Of a DNA stretch of 64,000 nt, positions 1-9,278 are shown piece after piece. Source of the DNA: Candidatus Methylomirabilis lanthanidiphila (GTDB lineage: Bacteria > Methylomirabilota > Methylomirabilia > Methylomirabilales > Methylomirabilaceae); assembly GCA_902196205.1 (NCBI GenBank), contig CABIKM010000011.1, forward strand, positions 62,001 through 126,000. Reading direction: 5' to 3'. A program made the translations under genes and the position numbers. The notes below the pieces were generated by a model. It saw only the letters and a program-made list of their open reading frames with translations. It was not told where the DNA came from and searched no databases. The stretch's first letter is position 1. Every line of letters begins with the position of its first letter.

Positions 1-1
1 C

Positions 2-838
2 GTGGTGCAGGGGATCACCGGCAAGGAGGGGACGTTTCACGCCCTGGCGTGTCGTGAGTACGGGACCCGTATGGTCGCAGGCGTGACCCCAGGCAAGGGG
101 GGTGTACGCCATGAGGAAATTCCGGTCTTTGACACCGTGCGTGAGGCTGTAGATAGAGAGGGCGCCAATACCGCCCTGATTTTTGTCCCCGCCGCCTTCG
201 CCGCCGAGGCGATTCTGGAGGCGATCGATGCGGCGGTCCCGCTGGTGGCGTGTATTACGGAGGGGATTCCCATTCTGGATATGGTGCGGGTCGCCCGTGT
301 TCTTCACGATTCTGGAACCCGCCTGGTAGGCCCGAACTGTCCGGGGATTATCTCTCCTGGACAGGCGAAAGTGGGGATTATGCCGGGCCACATCCACAAA
401 CCCGGTCGCATCGGTGTTATCTCACGAAGCGGTACGCTCACCTATGAGGCGGTCAATCAGCTCACACGTCTGGGTCTTGGTCAATCTACGTGCATCGGGA
501 TTGGCGGAGATCCGATTATCGGCACCACCTTCGTCGATTGCCTGGCGCTCTTTGAAACCGATCGAACGACCGATGCCGTTCTGATGATCGGTGAGATCGG
601 GGGGACGGCTGAAGAGGAGGCTGCAGCCTTTGTTGAGCGCCATGTCACGAAACCGGTCATTGCATACATCGCCGGGCTTGCGGCGCCTTCCGAGCGACGC
701 ATGGGTCACGCGGGGGCGATTATCTCCGGCGGAAGAGGAACGGCAGCGGAGAAGATCGATGCACTGCAGCGGGCCGGTATTACCGTCGTACGCAATCCGG
801 CGGAGATCGGCGCCGCTGTCAAAAAAGTTCTCGGCTGA
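2..838 (+). CDS. sucD: Succinyl-CoA synthetase (ligase) alpha subunit, 5' end cut by window
   Basis: This is the alpha subunit of succinyl-CoA synthetase, which interconverts succinyl-CoA and succinate with substrate-level NTP formation in the TCA cycle. The visible protein begins at [13 protein letters not shown], which in family members lies about 10-15 residues after the initiator Met, so the true start is outside the window. A CoA-binding Rossmann fold fills the N-terminal half. The [12 protein letters not shown] loop and [15 protein letters not shown] follow, and the phosphorylated catalytic histidine is H236 of the visible frame, in [11 protein letters not shown]. The beta subunit gene sucC is expected just upstream. 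ndk follows after about 38 bp and may be co-transcribed. Confidence 0.96.
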   Translation: MVQGITGKEGTFHALACREYGTRMVAGVTPGKGGVRHEEIPVFDTVREAVDREGANTALIFVPAAFAAEAILEAIDAAVPLVACITEGIPILDMVRVARVLHDSGTRLVGPNCPGIISPGQAKVGIMPGHIHKPGRIGVISRSGTLTYEAVNQLTRLGLGQSTCIGIGGDPIIGTTFVDCLALFETDRTTDAVLMIGEIGGTAEEEAAAFVERHVTKPVIAYIAGLAAPSERRMGHAGAIISGGRGTAAEKIDALQRAGITVVRNPAEIGAAVKKVLG

Positions 839-876
839 CAGCGTTGAGCTGGCAGCTCCTCATAACGGAGTAGACC

Positions 877-1323
877 ATGGAACACACCTTAGTCATTGTG
901 AAACCGGACGCTGTAGCACGGGGCCTTATTGGTGAGGTTATTCGACGGTTTGAGAGCGAGGGGCTGGTGGTATGCGGGCTGAAGATGGTCCGGCTGGCGC
1001 AGAAAGAGGCCGAGGGGTTCTATCAGGTACATCGGGCTCGACCATTTTTTGACAGTCTGACCCGTTTCATGGCCGCCGGCCCTTGCGTGGCGATGGTCCT
1101 TGCGGGGGAGGGGGCGATAGGGCGCGTTCGGACGCTGATGGGCGCTACCGATCCGGCCAAGGCTGCCGAGGGCACGCTCCGGCGAAGCTTTGCCGCCAGC
1201 ATTGAGAAGAACGTCGTGCATGGTTCGGACTCAGAGGCCTCAGCGGCCTTTGAAATCCCATATTTTTTCAATCGATTAGAGATCGTTTCTCCTGCCGAGC
1301 GGGGAGAAATATCCGTAATGTAA
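877..1323 (+). CDS. ndk: Nucleoside diphosphate kinase
   Basis: Nucleoside diphosphate kinase moves the gamma phosphate of ATP to other NDPs through a phosphohistidine. The N-terminus (HTLVIVKPDAV) is the family signature and the active-site motif NVVHGSDS gives H115 as the phosphorylated residue. The length of 148 aa is slightly above the usual 140 or so because of a short C-terminal tail. It lies just downstream of sucD. That pairing makes biochemical sense, because the GTP or ATP formed by SucCD can be equilibrated by Ndk. Confidence 0.97.
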   Translation: MEHTLVIVKPDAVARGLIGEVIRRFESEGLVVCGLKMVRLAQKEAEGFYQVHRARPFFDSLTRFMAAGPCVAMVLAGEGAIGRVRTLMGATDPAKAAEGTLRRSFAASIEKNVVHGSDSEASAAFEIPYFFNRLEIVSPAERGEISVM

Positions 1324-1357
1324 GTTCAGGGTGATGGTGGTTTTACCTGGAAATTCC

Positions 1358-1386
1358 TTGACTTGAGGGTGCTCGCCTTGTAAAAT
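1358..1386 (+). promoter_or_regulatory. Sigma70-type promoter of the rpmF-fab operon
   Basis: TTGACT (1358-1363) and TAAAAT (1381-1386) each match the sigma70 consensus at five of six positions and are separated by exactly 17 bp. The predicted start point lies just before the DUF177 gene, giving a short leader. The downstream genes are on one strand with short gaps or overlaps, so this is probably the main promoter for the DUF177-rpmF-plsX-fab block. Confidence 0.65.
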
Positions 1387-1413
1387 GCCACTAGGTTTGG
1401 CGGAGTAGAGACT

Positions 1414-1923
1414 ATGCTGGTAGAACGGTCACAGATTCCCCCCGAAGGGCTGGATCTGGAAGTGCGCGAAGAACCGTGCTGGGAGGGGGTTGAAGGATTG
1501 TGGCTCTCGCTCGCGCCGGTTGAAGCCTCGCTCCATCTGGAGCGGGATGTAACAGGCATTCTTGCGAGTGGAACATTCTCAACAACGGCGATTATACAAT
1601 GCAGTCGATGTTCCGAGCCGGTGTCCGTCCCTATCTCCGACTCGTTCACGATTCTGTATGCGGAAGCGGGCGAAGCCTTTGATGACGAGGAGGTGGAACT
1701 CAGCGCCGCCGAGATGGATGTCGATGTCATGCAGGACCAGCGTCTCGACGTGACCAAGCTGCTGCGGGAAAATGTCCTGCTGAACGTGCCGCTCCAGCCC
1801 CTTTGTCGGGTTGACTGCCGCGGCTTGTGCCCCCATTGCGGAATCAATCTGAACGAGAACACGTGTGAGTGTCGCGTTCAGGAAGGCGATCCAAGGCTGC
1901 TTCCCCTTCAACAATTACTCTAG
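1414..1923 (+). CDS. DUF177/YceD family protein
   Basis: This is a member of the DUF177 (YceD) family, encoded next to rpmF in most bacteria. Its exact role is not settled; bacterial and plastid homologues have been linked to 23S rRNA accumulation or processing. The protein is 169 aa. A first cysteine pair (CSRC) is in the first half, and the family signature with four cysteines (CRGLCPHCGINLNENTCEC) is near the C-terminus, which suggests metal binding. The chosen ATG is the first after the predicted promoter. rpmF starts 26 bp after its stop. Confidence 0.9.
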   Translation: MLVERSQIPPEGLDLEVREEPCWEGVEGLWLSLAPVEASLHLERDVTGILASGTFSTTAIIQCSRCSEPVSVPISDSFTILYAEAGEAFDDEEVELSAAEMDVDVMQDQRLDVTKLLRENVLLNVPLQPLCRVDCRGLCPHCGINLNENTCECRVQEGDPRLLPLQQLL

Positions 1924-1949
1924 CCTGCTAAACATCCAGGAGGATTCGA

Positions 1950-2132
1950 ATGCCCCTACCAAAACGTCGTCATAGCAATACGCGGACACGAACACGACGC
2001 TCGCATGACGCCCTGACGGCGCCCAATCTTGTGGAGTGCCCAAACTGTCACGAGCGGAAGCTGCCTCATCGGGCTTGCCCGGCCTGTGGTCATTATCGCG
2101 GTCGGGAGGTCGTGAAGCGGGAAGAGGTGTAA
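1950..2132 (+). CDS. rpmF: 50S ribosomal protein L32
   Basis: Small basic ribosomal protein of the large subunit, 60 aa. It begins MPLPKRRHSNTRTRTRRSHD, typical for L32, and carries a zinc-ribbon type CPNC...CPAC pair (CPNCHERKLPHRACPACGHY). An AGGAGG-type ribosome binding site sits a few bases before the ATG (CCAGGAGGATTCGA). The gene is the conserved link between DUF177 and plsX. Confidence 0.97.
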   Translation: MPLPKRRHSNTRTRTRRSHDALTAPNLVECPNCHERKLPHRACPACGHYRGREVVKREEV

Positions 2133-2161
2133 CCCTCCCCCGCTCCCGAGCGCAGACAGGT

Positions 2162-3160
2162 ATGGGAACCCGTATAGCCCTTGACGCGATGGGCGGCGAT
2201 CGCGGCCCCATGGTCACGGTTGAGGGCGCCGTAGCCGCCGCCCGTGAGTTCAACCTGTCTGTTGTGCTGGTCGGGAACGAAGAGGAAATCAGTAAGGCGC
2301 TGAAGCAGCACGCCGCGACGGGTCTCGGCATTGCGATCAGGCACGCCCCTGAGACGGTGGGGATGCAGGAATCCCCGTCTGCCGCCTTACGAAAAAAGAA
2401 GCAGTCCTCCATCCGGGTCGGCCTCGAGTTGGTAAAGAATAGAGAGGCCGATGCGTTTATCAGTGCCGGGAATACCGGCGCAGTGATGGCCACCGCGTTG
2501 ATTACCTTGGGTCCGCTTCCCGGCGTGGAGCGTCCTGCTATTGCCCTCATCATTCCAACATTGAAAGGGCAGTCGATTCTATTGGATGCCGGCGCCAATG
2601 CCGATTGCAAAGCGCGGCATCTTCTCCAGTTTGCGATTATGGGGGACGTCTATGCTCGGCAAGTCATGGGGAAACGGTTGCCTACCGTGGGTTTGCTGAG
2701 CATCGGAGAGGAGGAGAGCAAGGGTAACGAACTGACGCGAGAGGCCTTCAAGGGACTCGAAGAAGACCAGACTCTCAACTTTATCGGCAACGTCGAGGGA
2801 CGCGAGGTCTTGACGGGGGCAGCCGATGTCATTGTCTGCGACGGGTTTACGGGTAATATCGCCTTGAAGATTATCGAAGGCGCCGCGGAGTTCTTCACAC
2901 GCTTACTGAAGGAGGAATTGGGTAAGGGACTGGCCGGGATGGCCGGCGCCCTGTTGGCTCGGGGGGCGTTCAAACGCTTTAAGAAGGTGGTTGACTATAC
3001 GGAGTACGGTGGCGCCCCGTTGCTGGGGGTCCGCGGGATCTGTATTATCAGCCACGGTCGCTCAAGCGCCAAGGCCTTCAAGAATGCGATCCGAGCTGCC
3101 GCAGAATGCGTCGACAATAAGGTGCTCGAGCATATCACGGAAGGGATTGCCGTCAGTTAG
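2162..3160 (+). CDS. plsX: Phosphate acyltransferase PlsX
   Basis: PlsX converts acyl-ACP to acyl-phosphate, the donor used by PlsY for the first acylation of glycerol-3-phosphate, so it connects the fab genes to phospholipid synthesis. The reading frame is open further upstream, but the family N-terminus (MGTRIALDAMGGDRGP) fixes the start at this ATG and gives 332 aa, a normal length. GANADCKARHL and VCDGFTGNIALKIIEG are recognisable conserved blocks. It sits between rpmF and fabH, the usual order. Confidence 0.95.
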   Translation: MGTRIALDAMGGDRGPMVTVEGAVAAAREFNLSVVLVGNEEEISKALKQHAATGLGIAIRHAPETVGMQESPSAALRKKKQSSIRVGLELVKNREADAFISAGNTGAVMATALITLGPLPGVERPAIALIIPTLKGQSILLDAGANADCKARHLLQFAIMGDVYARQVMGKRLPTVGLLSIGEEESKGNELTREAFKGLEEDQTLNFIGNVEGREVLTGAADVIVCDGFTGNIALKIIEGAAEFFTRLLKEELGKGLAGMAGALLARGAFKRFKKVVDYTEYGGAPLLGVRGICIISHGRSSAKAFKNAIRAAAECVDNKVLEHITEGIAVS

Positions 3161-3176
3161 TGAGAGGATGTATGTG

Positions 3177-4157
3177 ATGTACGGGAGCAGGGTGGCCGGC
3201 ACAGGAGCCTCCGTTCCGGATCGGATACTGACCAATGCTGAGCTGGAGCGGATGGTCAGTACGAGCGACGAGTGGATCGTCACGCGCACCGGAATCTCGG
3301 AGCGGCGGATCGCTGCCGACGATCAGGCCACATCGGATCTGGCCGAGGGGGCAGCTCGACGCGCGCTTGAGGCGGCTGCCGTTGACCCTCATGACCTGGA
3401 TCTAATCCTCGTCAACACAGTCACCCCCGATATGTTCTTTCCCTCTACCGCGTGCGTGGTGCAGGAGCGGATTGGCGCGTCGCGCGCGGCGGCCTTCGAT
3501 CTGTTGGCGGCGTGTGCCGGCTTTGTGTACGGTCTCTCTGTCGCCGATGCCTATCTGCGAGCCGGCGTCATGCGCAATATTCTCGTGATAGGAGCAGACA
3601 TCATGTCGAGGGTCGTTGACTGGAGTGATCGAGGGACCTGCGTCCTCTTTGGCGATGGCGCCGGTGCGGTGCTCCTGCAGCGGACAACCGATCCCTCTGT
3701 CCTCTCCACGCATCTGTACTCGGACGGGTCAAAGGGGAGGCAACTGATGATTCCGGGGGGCGGCTCGCGCCAGCCCGCCTGTCAACAGGTAATTGATGAA
3801 AAGCTGATTACGATTCGGATGCCCAATGGGAACGAGGTGTTTAAGACGGCCGTCCGATATATGGAGGAGGCCGCCATGGCGGCGCTGAAGGCAAACGGGG
3901 TGGAGGTCTCCGACATCGACCTCTTCATTTCGCATCAGGCCAACGCCCGAATCATCTATGCCGTAGCCGAACGGCTCGACCTTCCGCGGGAGCGGATCTT
4001 TATGAATATTGATCGTTACGGGAATACCTCTGCAGCTTCGATTCCTATCGCCATGGACGAAGCGGTCCGGGCTGGACGACTGAAGCGTGGTGACTTGTTG
4101 CTGCTGACGGCCTTTGGGGGCGGCATTACTTGGGGATCAGCGCTCATCCGATGGTGA
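3177..4157 (+). CDS. fabH: Beta-ketoacyl-ACP synthase III
   Basis: FabH starts fatty-acid synthesis by condensing acetyl-CoA (or another short acyl-CoA) with malonyl-ACP. The catalytic triad is visible: C113 in LLAACAGF, His in ISHQANARI and Asn in YGNTSAASIP. The start is chosen at the second of two close in-frame ATGs because AGAGG (3163-3167) is well spaced for it; an alternative ATG at 3168 would sit directly on that ribosome binding site. The predicted length is 326 aa. The stop overlaps a potential ATG of fabD. Confidence 0.94.
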   Translation: MYGSRVAGTGASVPDRILTNAELERMVSTSDEWIVTRTGISERRIAADDQATSDLAEGAARRALEAAAVDPHDLDLILVNTVTPDMFFPSTACVVQERIGASRAAAFDLLAACAGFVYGLSVADAYLRAGVMRNILVIGADIMSRVVDWSDRGTCVLFGDGAGAVLLQRTTDPSVLSTHLYSDGSKGRQLMIPGGGSRQPACQQVIDEKLITIRMPNGNEVFKTAVRYMEEAAMAALKANGVEVSDIDLFISHQANARIIYAVAERLDLPRERIFMNIDRYGNTSAASIPIAMDEAVRAGRLKRGDLLLLTAFGGGITWGSALIRW

Positions 4158-4177
4158 GCACCCGTACGGTCCCCGTG

Positions 4178-5119
4178 ATGAATGCGATCGCGTGTGTGTT
4201 TCCCGGTCAAGGTTCCCAACGGGTCGGGATGGGACAAGACTTTTGGATGCAGGTTGCCGAAGCCCGTCTGCTGTTCGAGAAGGGCAGTGAGGCGCTGGGG
4301 ATCGATCTCGCAGATCTCTGTTTTCATGGGCCCGATGAGCAACTGACGCTCACCACAAACGCACAGCCGGCGATTATGGCGGTAAGTATGGCCGCGTTTG
4401 CCGCGTTGCAGCGCGAGGGGATTACGCCAGGCTATGTGGCGGGCCATTCGCTCGGAGAGTATTCGGCGCTCGTCGCGGCCGGAAGCTTAGCGTTCGAAGA
4501 TGCGATTCGCGTTGTGAGAAAGCGAGGCCAATTCATGCAAGAGGTGGTGGCGCCTGGCGCAGGCGGCATGGCGGCTGTGTTAGGTCTGGACACCCGGAGC
4601 GTCGCTGCCGCGTGTGAGGAGGCCGCTCCACACGGGATCGTCGAGGTCGCGAATCTTAATGGTCCTGGCCAAGTGGTGATTGCCGGACAGAGCGAGGCAG
4701 TTGAGTGCGCGATCGAGTTGGTCAAACAACGCGGCGCGAAGCGGGCGATGCGCCTCCAGGTGAGCGCGCCGTTTCACTGCTCCTTGATGCGGCCGGCGGC
4801 TGAACGATTAGCCGCCGAACTGCGAGCGATTCCGATTGCCGACCCGTCGGTTCCGTTGGTCAACAATGCCGACGCCGAACTATTGACGAGCAGGGACCAG
4901 ATCGCCGACAGCCTGATCCGGCAGGTGACCAGTCCGGTGCGGTGGGAGGATGTGGTGCGAAGATTGGTGAAAGAAGGCGTCACCCTTTTTCTGGAGCTCG
5001 GCCCTGGAAAGGTGCTGACAGGGTTGATCAAGCGGATTGCGCCGGACGCGACCGCGCTGCATGCGGAGGATCTGGGGTCGCTGCGGTTCGCTATGGATCA
5101 GATAGGGGTGACTCGTTGA
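4178..5119 (+). CDS. fabD: Malonyl-CoA:ACP transacylase
   Basis: FabD loads malonyl groups from CoA onto ACP. The protein begins MNAIACVFPGQGSQRVGMG, as in the family, and contains the nucleophile elbow GHSLGEYSAL (S91) and the later Asn/His region (QVSAPFHCSLM). An in-frame ATG at 4151 overlaps the fabH stop and would add nine residues. That start would allow translational coupling, whereas the start given here matches family length. The 3' end overlaps the TTG start of fabG, so the fab genes are tightly coupled. Confidence 0.94.
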   Translation: MNAIACVFPGQGSQRVGMGQDFWMQVAEARLLFEKGSEALGIDLADLCFHGPDEQLTLTTNAQPAIMAVSMAAFAALQREGITPGYVAGHSLGEYSALVAAGSLAFEDAIRVVRKRGQFMQEVVAPGAGGMAAVLGLDTRSVAAACEEAAPHGIVEVANLNGPGQVVIAGQSEAVECAIELVKQRGAKRAMRLQVSAPFHCSLMRPAAERLAAELRAIPIADPSVPLVNNADAELLTSRDQIADSLIRQVTSPVRWEDVVRRLVKEGVTLFLELGPGKVLTGLIKRIAPDATALHAEDLGSLRFAMDQIGVTR

Positions 5120-5877
5120 TCGGGACGGGCGCAGCGACAGGACTTGAAGGCAAGGTCGCTGTCGTGACCGGCGGCTCGCGGGGCATCGGGCGGGCAATTG
5201 CCCTGACACTCTCAGCGCAGGGGGCGAAGGTAGCCATCTGTGCGAGGAGCCTGGAGGCGGCTCAAAAGGTTGTCGCCGAGATGGAGGCGACCGGGGCCGA
5301 GGGGCTGGCTGCGGCGGCCGATATCTCGCGGGAGTCTGAGGCCGATGGGCTTATTCAGGCCGCCATGAAACGTTTTGGACGTCTTGACATCCTGATCAAT
5401 AACGCCGGCATCACCAAGGACGGACTTCTGATCCGGATGAAGGAAGAGGATTGGGATGCGGTGCTGGACGTTAACCTGAAGGGGGCATTCTTGACAACCC
5501 GAGCCGCGCTTCGACCGATGCTCCGGGCGCAGGCCGGTCGAATTGTGAATATCAGCTCGGTGGCGGGAACGATGGGGATTCCCGGGCAGGCCAACTACTC
5601 CGCAGCGAAGGCCGGCCTGAACGGTTTTACGAAGGCCGTCGCCAAGGAGGTGGCCTCCAGGTCGATCACCGTGAATGCGGTGGCCCCCGGCTTCATTGAA
5701 ACCGAGATGACTGCGGTGCTGTCTGAGGACCGCAAGCGGACCTACCTCAGCCAGATCCCTATGGGGCGATTTGGCGCGTCGGAGGAGGTGGCGGCCCTGG
5801 TCGCGTTTCTGGTATCGGAAGCGGCGAGCTATATTACAGGTCAAGTGATTACGATCGATGGTGGGTTGCGAACATAA
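5116..5877 (+). CDS. fabG: 3-oxoacyl-ACP reductase
   Basis: NADPH-dependent reductase of the elongation cycle, short-chain dehydrogenase fold. Visible features are the nucleotide-binding TGGSRGIG motif, NNAG, the catalytic Ser in NISSVAG, and YSAAK (Y161, K165), with a typical C-terminus ending ITGQVITIDGG. No ATG or GTG fits the N-terminus. The likely start is a TTG overlapping the fabD stop, preceded by AGGGGTG, which gives 253 aa. The use of TTG within a 4-bp overlap suggests translation coupled to fabD. Confidence 0.93.
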   Translation: MIGTGAATGLEGKVAVVTGGSRGIGRAIALTLSAQGAKVAICARSLEAAQKVVAEMEATGAEGLAAAADISRESEADGLIQAAMKRFGRLDILINNAGITKDGLLIRMKEEDWDAVLDVNLKGAFLTTRAALRPMLRAQAGRIVNISSVAGTMGIPGQANYSAAKAGLNGFTKAVAKEVASRSITVNAVAPGFIETEMTAVLSEDRKRTYLSQIPMGRFGASEEVAALVAFLVSEAASYITGQVITIDGGLRT

Positions 5878-5913
5878 CCAGCAGATGGCACTGAGGCCGT
5901 AGAGAGGGGGACG

Positions 5914-6159
5914 ATGACTGACGTGATGGAGATCGAGGAGAGGGTAAAGAAGATCATTGTAGATCAGTTGGGCGTAAATGCGACAGAGGTGACACCGGAG
6001 GCCTCATTCGTTGAAGATCTGGGCGCCGACTCGCTTGATACGGTGGAGTTGGTGATGGCTCTCGAAGAGGAGTTCGGGATCGAGATTCCGGATGAGGAAG
6101 CCGAAAAGATCGTGACCGTCAAAGACGCGATCGCTCATATTAAAGCGCATCCTGCGTAA
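5914..6159 (+). CDS. acpP: Acyl carrier protein
   Basis: Small acidic carrier protein of fatty-acid synthesis, 81 aa. The phosphopantetheine attachment serine is S40 in [19 protein letters not shown]. The extra four residues before MEIEERV could reflect an alternative start at 5926. A strong purine-rich site (GAGAGGGGGACG) precedes the chosen ATG. It sits between fabG and fabF, the common bacterial order. Confidence 0.97.
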   Translation: MTDVMEIEERVKKIIVDQLGVNATEVTPEASFVEDLGADSLDTVELVMALEEEFGIEIPDEEAEKIVTVKDAIAHIKAHPA

Positions 6160-6211
6160 CTGGCGAGGCGCGCATGCATGAGTGACATGCGGGCCATGGG
6201 GATATAAGGTT

Positions 6212-7441
6212 ATGAGACGAGTCGTCGTGACAGGCTTGGGCGTGGTGGCGCCGAACGGGATAGGCGTCGATATGTTCTGGGAGAACCTCACCAATGGGGT
6301 CTCAGGCATCGACCGCATCACTCGATTCGACGCCAGTCATCACGATGTGCAGATCGCCGCGGAGGTCAAGGGGTTCGACCCGCTTCTCTATATGGAGAAG
6401 AAAGAGGTAAAGAAGATGGACCGGTTTATCCACTACGCGATGGCCTCCGCCATCATGGCGGTGGATGACGCCCGCCTCACGGAGAAAGAGATCGAACAAA
6501 GTCGCATCGGTGTGCTGATCGGTACCGGCATGGGCGGAATCCCGGCCCTGGAGGAAACGCACAAGACGTTATTGGAGAAGGGGCCCAGCCGGATCAGTCC
6601 CTTTTTCATTCCGTCGATCCTCACGAACCTTGCCGCCGGCCATATCGCCATCCGCTTCGGCTTTCGCGGCCCGAACTCCTGCGTCTCGACCGCCTGCGCG
6701 ACCGGGAATCACTCGATTGGGGATTCCTTCGAACTGATCCGGCGAGGGGCGGCCGATCTGATGGTCGCCGGCGGGACCGAGGCCGTCATCTCTCCGCTGA
6801 CGATCGGGGGTTTTGCTGCCATGAAAGCCCTGTCCACCAGGAATCACGCGCCTCAGCGCGCCAGTCGTCCGTTCGATAAGGGGCGCGATGGTTTCGTCAT
6901 GGGCGAGGGCGCCGGCCTCGTTATACTCGAAGAGCTGGACCACGCGCTGCGGCGCGGCGCCACAATCTATGCCGAGTTGGCCGGATACGGCATGTCGGCT
7001 GATGCCTATCACATGACCGCGCCGAACTCGGAAGGGGCTGGCACCTCGATGACCCTCGCCCTGGAGTCTGCGGGGCTTCGGCCTCAAGAGATCGATTACA
7101 TCAATGCCCACGGCACATCAACACCCGTAGGTGATGCCGCCGAGACCAGGGCGATCAAGAAGGTGTTTGGGGAGCATGCCTATCGTCTGGCGGTGAGTTC
7201 CGTCAAATCGATGACCGGACACCTGCTCGGCGCGGCGGGCGGGGTTGAGTCGGTAGCCACCGTGCTGACGATCCATCACGGCGTGATCCCGCCGACCATC
7301 AACTACGACGAGCCGGACCCCGATTGCGATCTCGATTACGTTCCGAACAAAGCGCGTCAGGTGCCGATCAGGGCGGCCTTCACCAACTCATTCGGCTTCG
7401 GCGGTACCAACGCGACCCTGGTGTTTAGGCAATACCCATAG
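6212..7441 (+). CDS. fabF: Beta-ketoacyl-ACP synthase II
   Basis: Elongating condensing enzyme of fatty-acid synthesis, 409 aa. It begins MRRVVVTGLGVVAPNG, which fixes the start against upstream in-frame codons. The catalytic Cys is C162 in STACATGNHSIGD, and the two catalytic histidines lie in NAHGTSTPVGD and SVKSMTGHLLGAAGG. GGTNATLVF closes the domain. In many bacteria rnc follows fabF. Here a Uma2 gene follows and rnc lies 10 kb away on the opposite strand. Confidence 0.96.
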   Translation: MRRVVVTGLGVVAPNGIGVDMFWENLTNGVSGIDRITRFDASHHDVQIAAEVKGFDPLLYMEKKEVKKMDRFIHYAMASAIMAVDDARLTEKEIEQSRIGVLIGTGMGGIPALEETHKTLLEKGPSRISPFFIPSILTNLAAGHIAIRFGFRGPNSCVSTACATGNHSIGDSFELIRRGAADLMVAGGTEAVISPLTIGGFAAMKALSTRNHAPQRASRPFDKGRDGFVMGEGAGLVILEELDHALRRGATIYAELAGYGMSADAYHMTAPNSEGAGTSMTLALESAGLRPQEIDYINAHGTSTPVGDAAETRAIKKVFGEHAYRLAVSSVKSMTGHLLGAAGGVESVATVLTIHHGVIPPTINYDEPDPDCDLDYVPNKARQVPIRAAFTNSFGFGGTNATLVFRQYP

Positions 7442-7464
7442 AGCGATCGGCCGGAGGAAGAGGC

Positions 7465-8016
7465 GTGACCGTTCAGGCCAAATTCACATATGAAGACTAC
7501 CTGCTGTTCCTGGAGGACGGCCGACGCCACGAGCTCATCGATGGAGAGCGCTTCATGACCCCTTCGCCCTCAACCAAACACCAGCAGATTTCCATGAACC
7601 TCGCCAGAGCTCTCTCAAATTATCTTGCGACCCACCGCATCGGAAGAGTGTACGCTGCACCCTGCGATGTCGTTCTCTCCGATACGGACGTCGTCCAGCC
7701 GGATCTTGTCTTTGTCTCGTCGGCCAGGGGTTCGATCATCACGACACAAAATATCCAAGGGGCACCCGACCTCCTCATCGAGATCCTCTCTGAGAGCACT
7801 CGCAAGACCGACGAAATTATCAAGCGGAAGCTCTATGAGCGGTATGGTGTGCAAGAATACTGGATCATAGACCCCGAACTGGCGACAGTGAAGGTCTACC
7901 GCATGACCCCCCAAGGTTACTGCCGCATCGCCGAACTGAGCCATGAGGCGAACGACACCCTCCGCACGCCTCTCTTGCCTGACGTGAGCATCCCGCTGAT
8001 CAATCTCTTCGAGTAA
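7465..8016 (+). CDS. Uma2 family (DUF820) putative restriction-like endonuclease
   Basis: A 183 aa protein of the Uma2/DUF820 family, which has a PD-(D/E)XK nuclease fold; the biological role of these proteins is not known. The core is seen in VVQPDLVFVSS, then PDLLIEILSEST with downstream KRKLYERYGVQEYWIID. The N-terminal YLLFLEDGRRHELIDGERF is also family-typical. The start is GTG after a GGAGGAAG ribosome binding site, 23 bp after fabF. These genes are often mobile and multicopy, so it is probably an addition to the end of the fab operon. Confidence 0.85.
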   Translation: MTVQAKFTYEDYLLFLEDGRRHELIDGERFMTPSPSTKHQQISMNLARALSNYLATHRIGRVYAAPCDVVLSDTDVVQPDLVFVSSARGSIITTQNIQGAPDLLIEILSESTRKTDEIIKRKLYERYGVQEYWIIDPELATVKVYRMTPQGYCRIAELSHEANDTLRTPLLPDVSIPLINLFE

Positions 8017-8272
8017 CAACCCACACCCCTAAGTGTTACGCAGCACCTGCAGCGTTGCGCCCTCACCTCGCCTGATTTCCGTGTAATCTGCTGACATTAT
8101 CGCCCCCATAAAGCCCCGTTACGCCCCAAACGGCTTATCGCAGAGGATCAAAAGGACGTAGTCGCTCTAGAGCGGCTAGGTCTGCCTGTAGACAGAAAAA
8201 GGGAGTTGGTCCGGTACAGGGGAGGCGGACGGGGTGTATGGTGTGGTGACCGCTGGTGGCTGAATCCCGCGT

Positions 8273-8704
8273 TCAGCCAAGCGGAGCGGGGGAGTTGTCT
8301 TTGGCGAGGGTGGCGAGTTTATCCAGGACGCCGTTGACAAAGCTGCTGGAGTCTTTTCCGCCGAACGCCTTTGCTAATTCGATCGCCTCGTCGATGGCGA
8401 CCTTCCAGGGAGTCTTACCGTAAAAGAGCAGCTCAAACGCGGCCAGGCGAAGGATACAGAGATCCACGAGGGCGAGCCGCGAGAGGATCCAGTGTTCGAC
8501 GTGCGAGGCAAGCAGGTCATCGATCGGCTTTCGATGCTGCAGCGTCCCCTGGACCAGTTCCTCAGTCAGCGATTGGACCTCCGGCTTGGCAGGGTGCTCT
8601 GCCCAGAAGCCCTGAGACTGTTCCTCAAACGCCTCGAGGGGGTAAAACTCAAGCTGATACAGGAGCGAGAGTGCCAGCTCCCTGGATCGATGACGCTTTC
8701 CCAT
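8273..8704 (-). CDS. nusB: Transcription antitermination factor NusB
   Basis: NusB binds boxA RNA with S10 (NusE) and takes part in rRNA antitermination. The protein is 143 aa, all-helical in the family, beginning MGKRHRSRELALSLLYQLEF and containing the conserved DLCILRLAAFELLF and the C-terminal KDSSSFVNGVLDKLA. It follows ribH by 12 bp and is the last gene of the riboflavin operon, a common arrangement. A 7-bp stem (GGCTGAA/TTCAGCC, 8258-8278) overlaps the stop region but has no T-run, so it is not called a terminator. Confidence 0.95.
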   Translation of the reverse strand: MGKRHRSRELALSLLYQLEFYPLEAFEEQSQGFWAEHPAKPEVQSLTEELVQGTLQHRKPIDDLLASHVEHWILSRLALVDLCILRLAAFELLFYGKTPWKVAIDEAIELAKAFGGKDSSSFVNGVLDKLATLAKDNSPAPLG

Positions 8705-8716
8705 CTTCCGTGTGCG

Positions 8717-9181
8717 TTATTTGAGTTGGGCGAACAGACTCGCCATCTCAATGGCCGACAGCGCCGCGTCGAACCCTTTGTTGCCGGCCTTGGCCCCGGC
8801 CCGCTCAATCGCCTCATCGAGGGTATTTGCGGTGATGACGCCAAAGATAATGGGTACGCCGGTATCGAGACTGGCCGCCGCAATCCCCTTCGCCGCCTCT
8901 CCCGCGACATAATCGAAGTGGGCCGTGGCGCCTCGGATGACGGCGCCCAGCGCAATGACGGCGTCGTAGCGGTCTGAGGCTGCCAGGCGTTTGGCGGCAT
9001 AAGGCAGCTCGAACGCGCCCGGCACCTTGACCAGGTGCAGATCGCTGTCCTCGGCGCCGTGGCGGAACAGGCAGTCGAGCGCCCCTTCCAATAACCGTTT
9101 GGCGATCAGTTCGTTCGTGCGACTTACCACAAGGGCAATTCGAAACCCTTTGGCCTGGTATGTTCCTTCGGTCGTTTTCAA
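8717..9181 (-). CDS. ribH: 6,7-dimethyl-8-ribityllumazine synthase
   Basis: Lumazine synthase condenses the butanone phosphate made by RibB with the RibD/RibA-derived pyrimidine, the penultimate riboflavin step. Conserved blocks are [37 protein letters not shown] (catalytic His in TAHFDYV) and the AGNKG phosphate-binding motif. The frame is open to an upstream TTG, but a GGAGG site lies inside that extension and is properly spaced for the TTG chosen here (MKTTEGTYQ), giving the normal 154 aa. Confidence 0.94.
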   Translation of the reverse strand: MKTTEGTYQAKGFRIALVVSRTNELIAKRLLEGALDCLFRHGAEDSDLHLVKVPGAFELPYAAKRLAASDRYDAVIALGAVIRGATAHFDYVAGEAAKGIAAASLDTGVPIIFGVITANTLDEAIERAGAKAGNKGFDAALSAIEMASLFAQLK

Positions 9182-9278
9182 CACGCACCTCCGCAAAAGA
9201 AGAGCAGCGGTCGGCGATCAGCAGCCGGCAAGAGAGCAACTACCGGCTGAACGCTGACGACTCATGGCTGTATTTCCA

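Noticed and set aside
8258-8278. Hairpin at the end of nusB as terminator
   Set aside because: The 7-bp stem overlaps the stop codon and is not followed by a T-run, so it does not meet the criteria for an intrinsic terminator.
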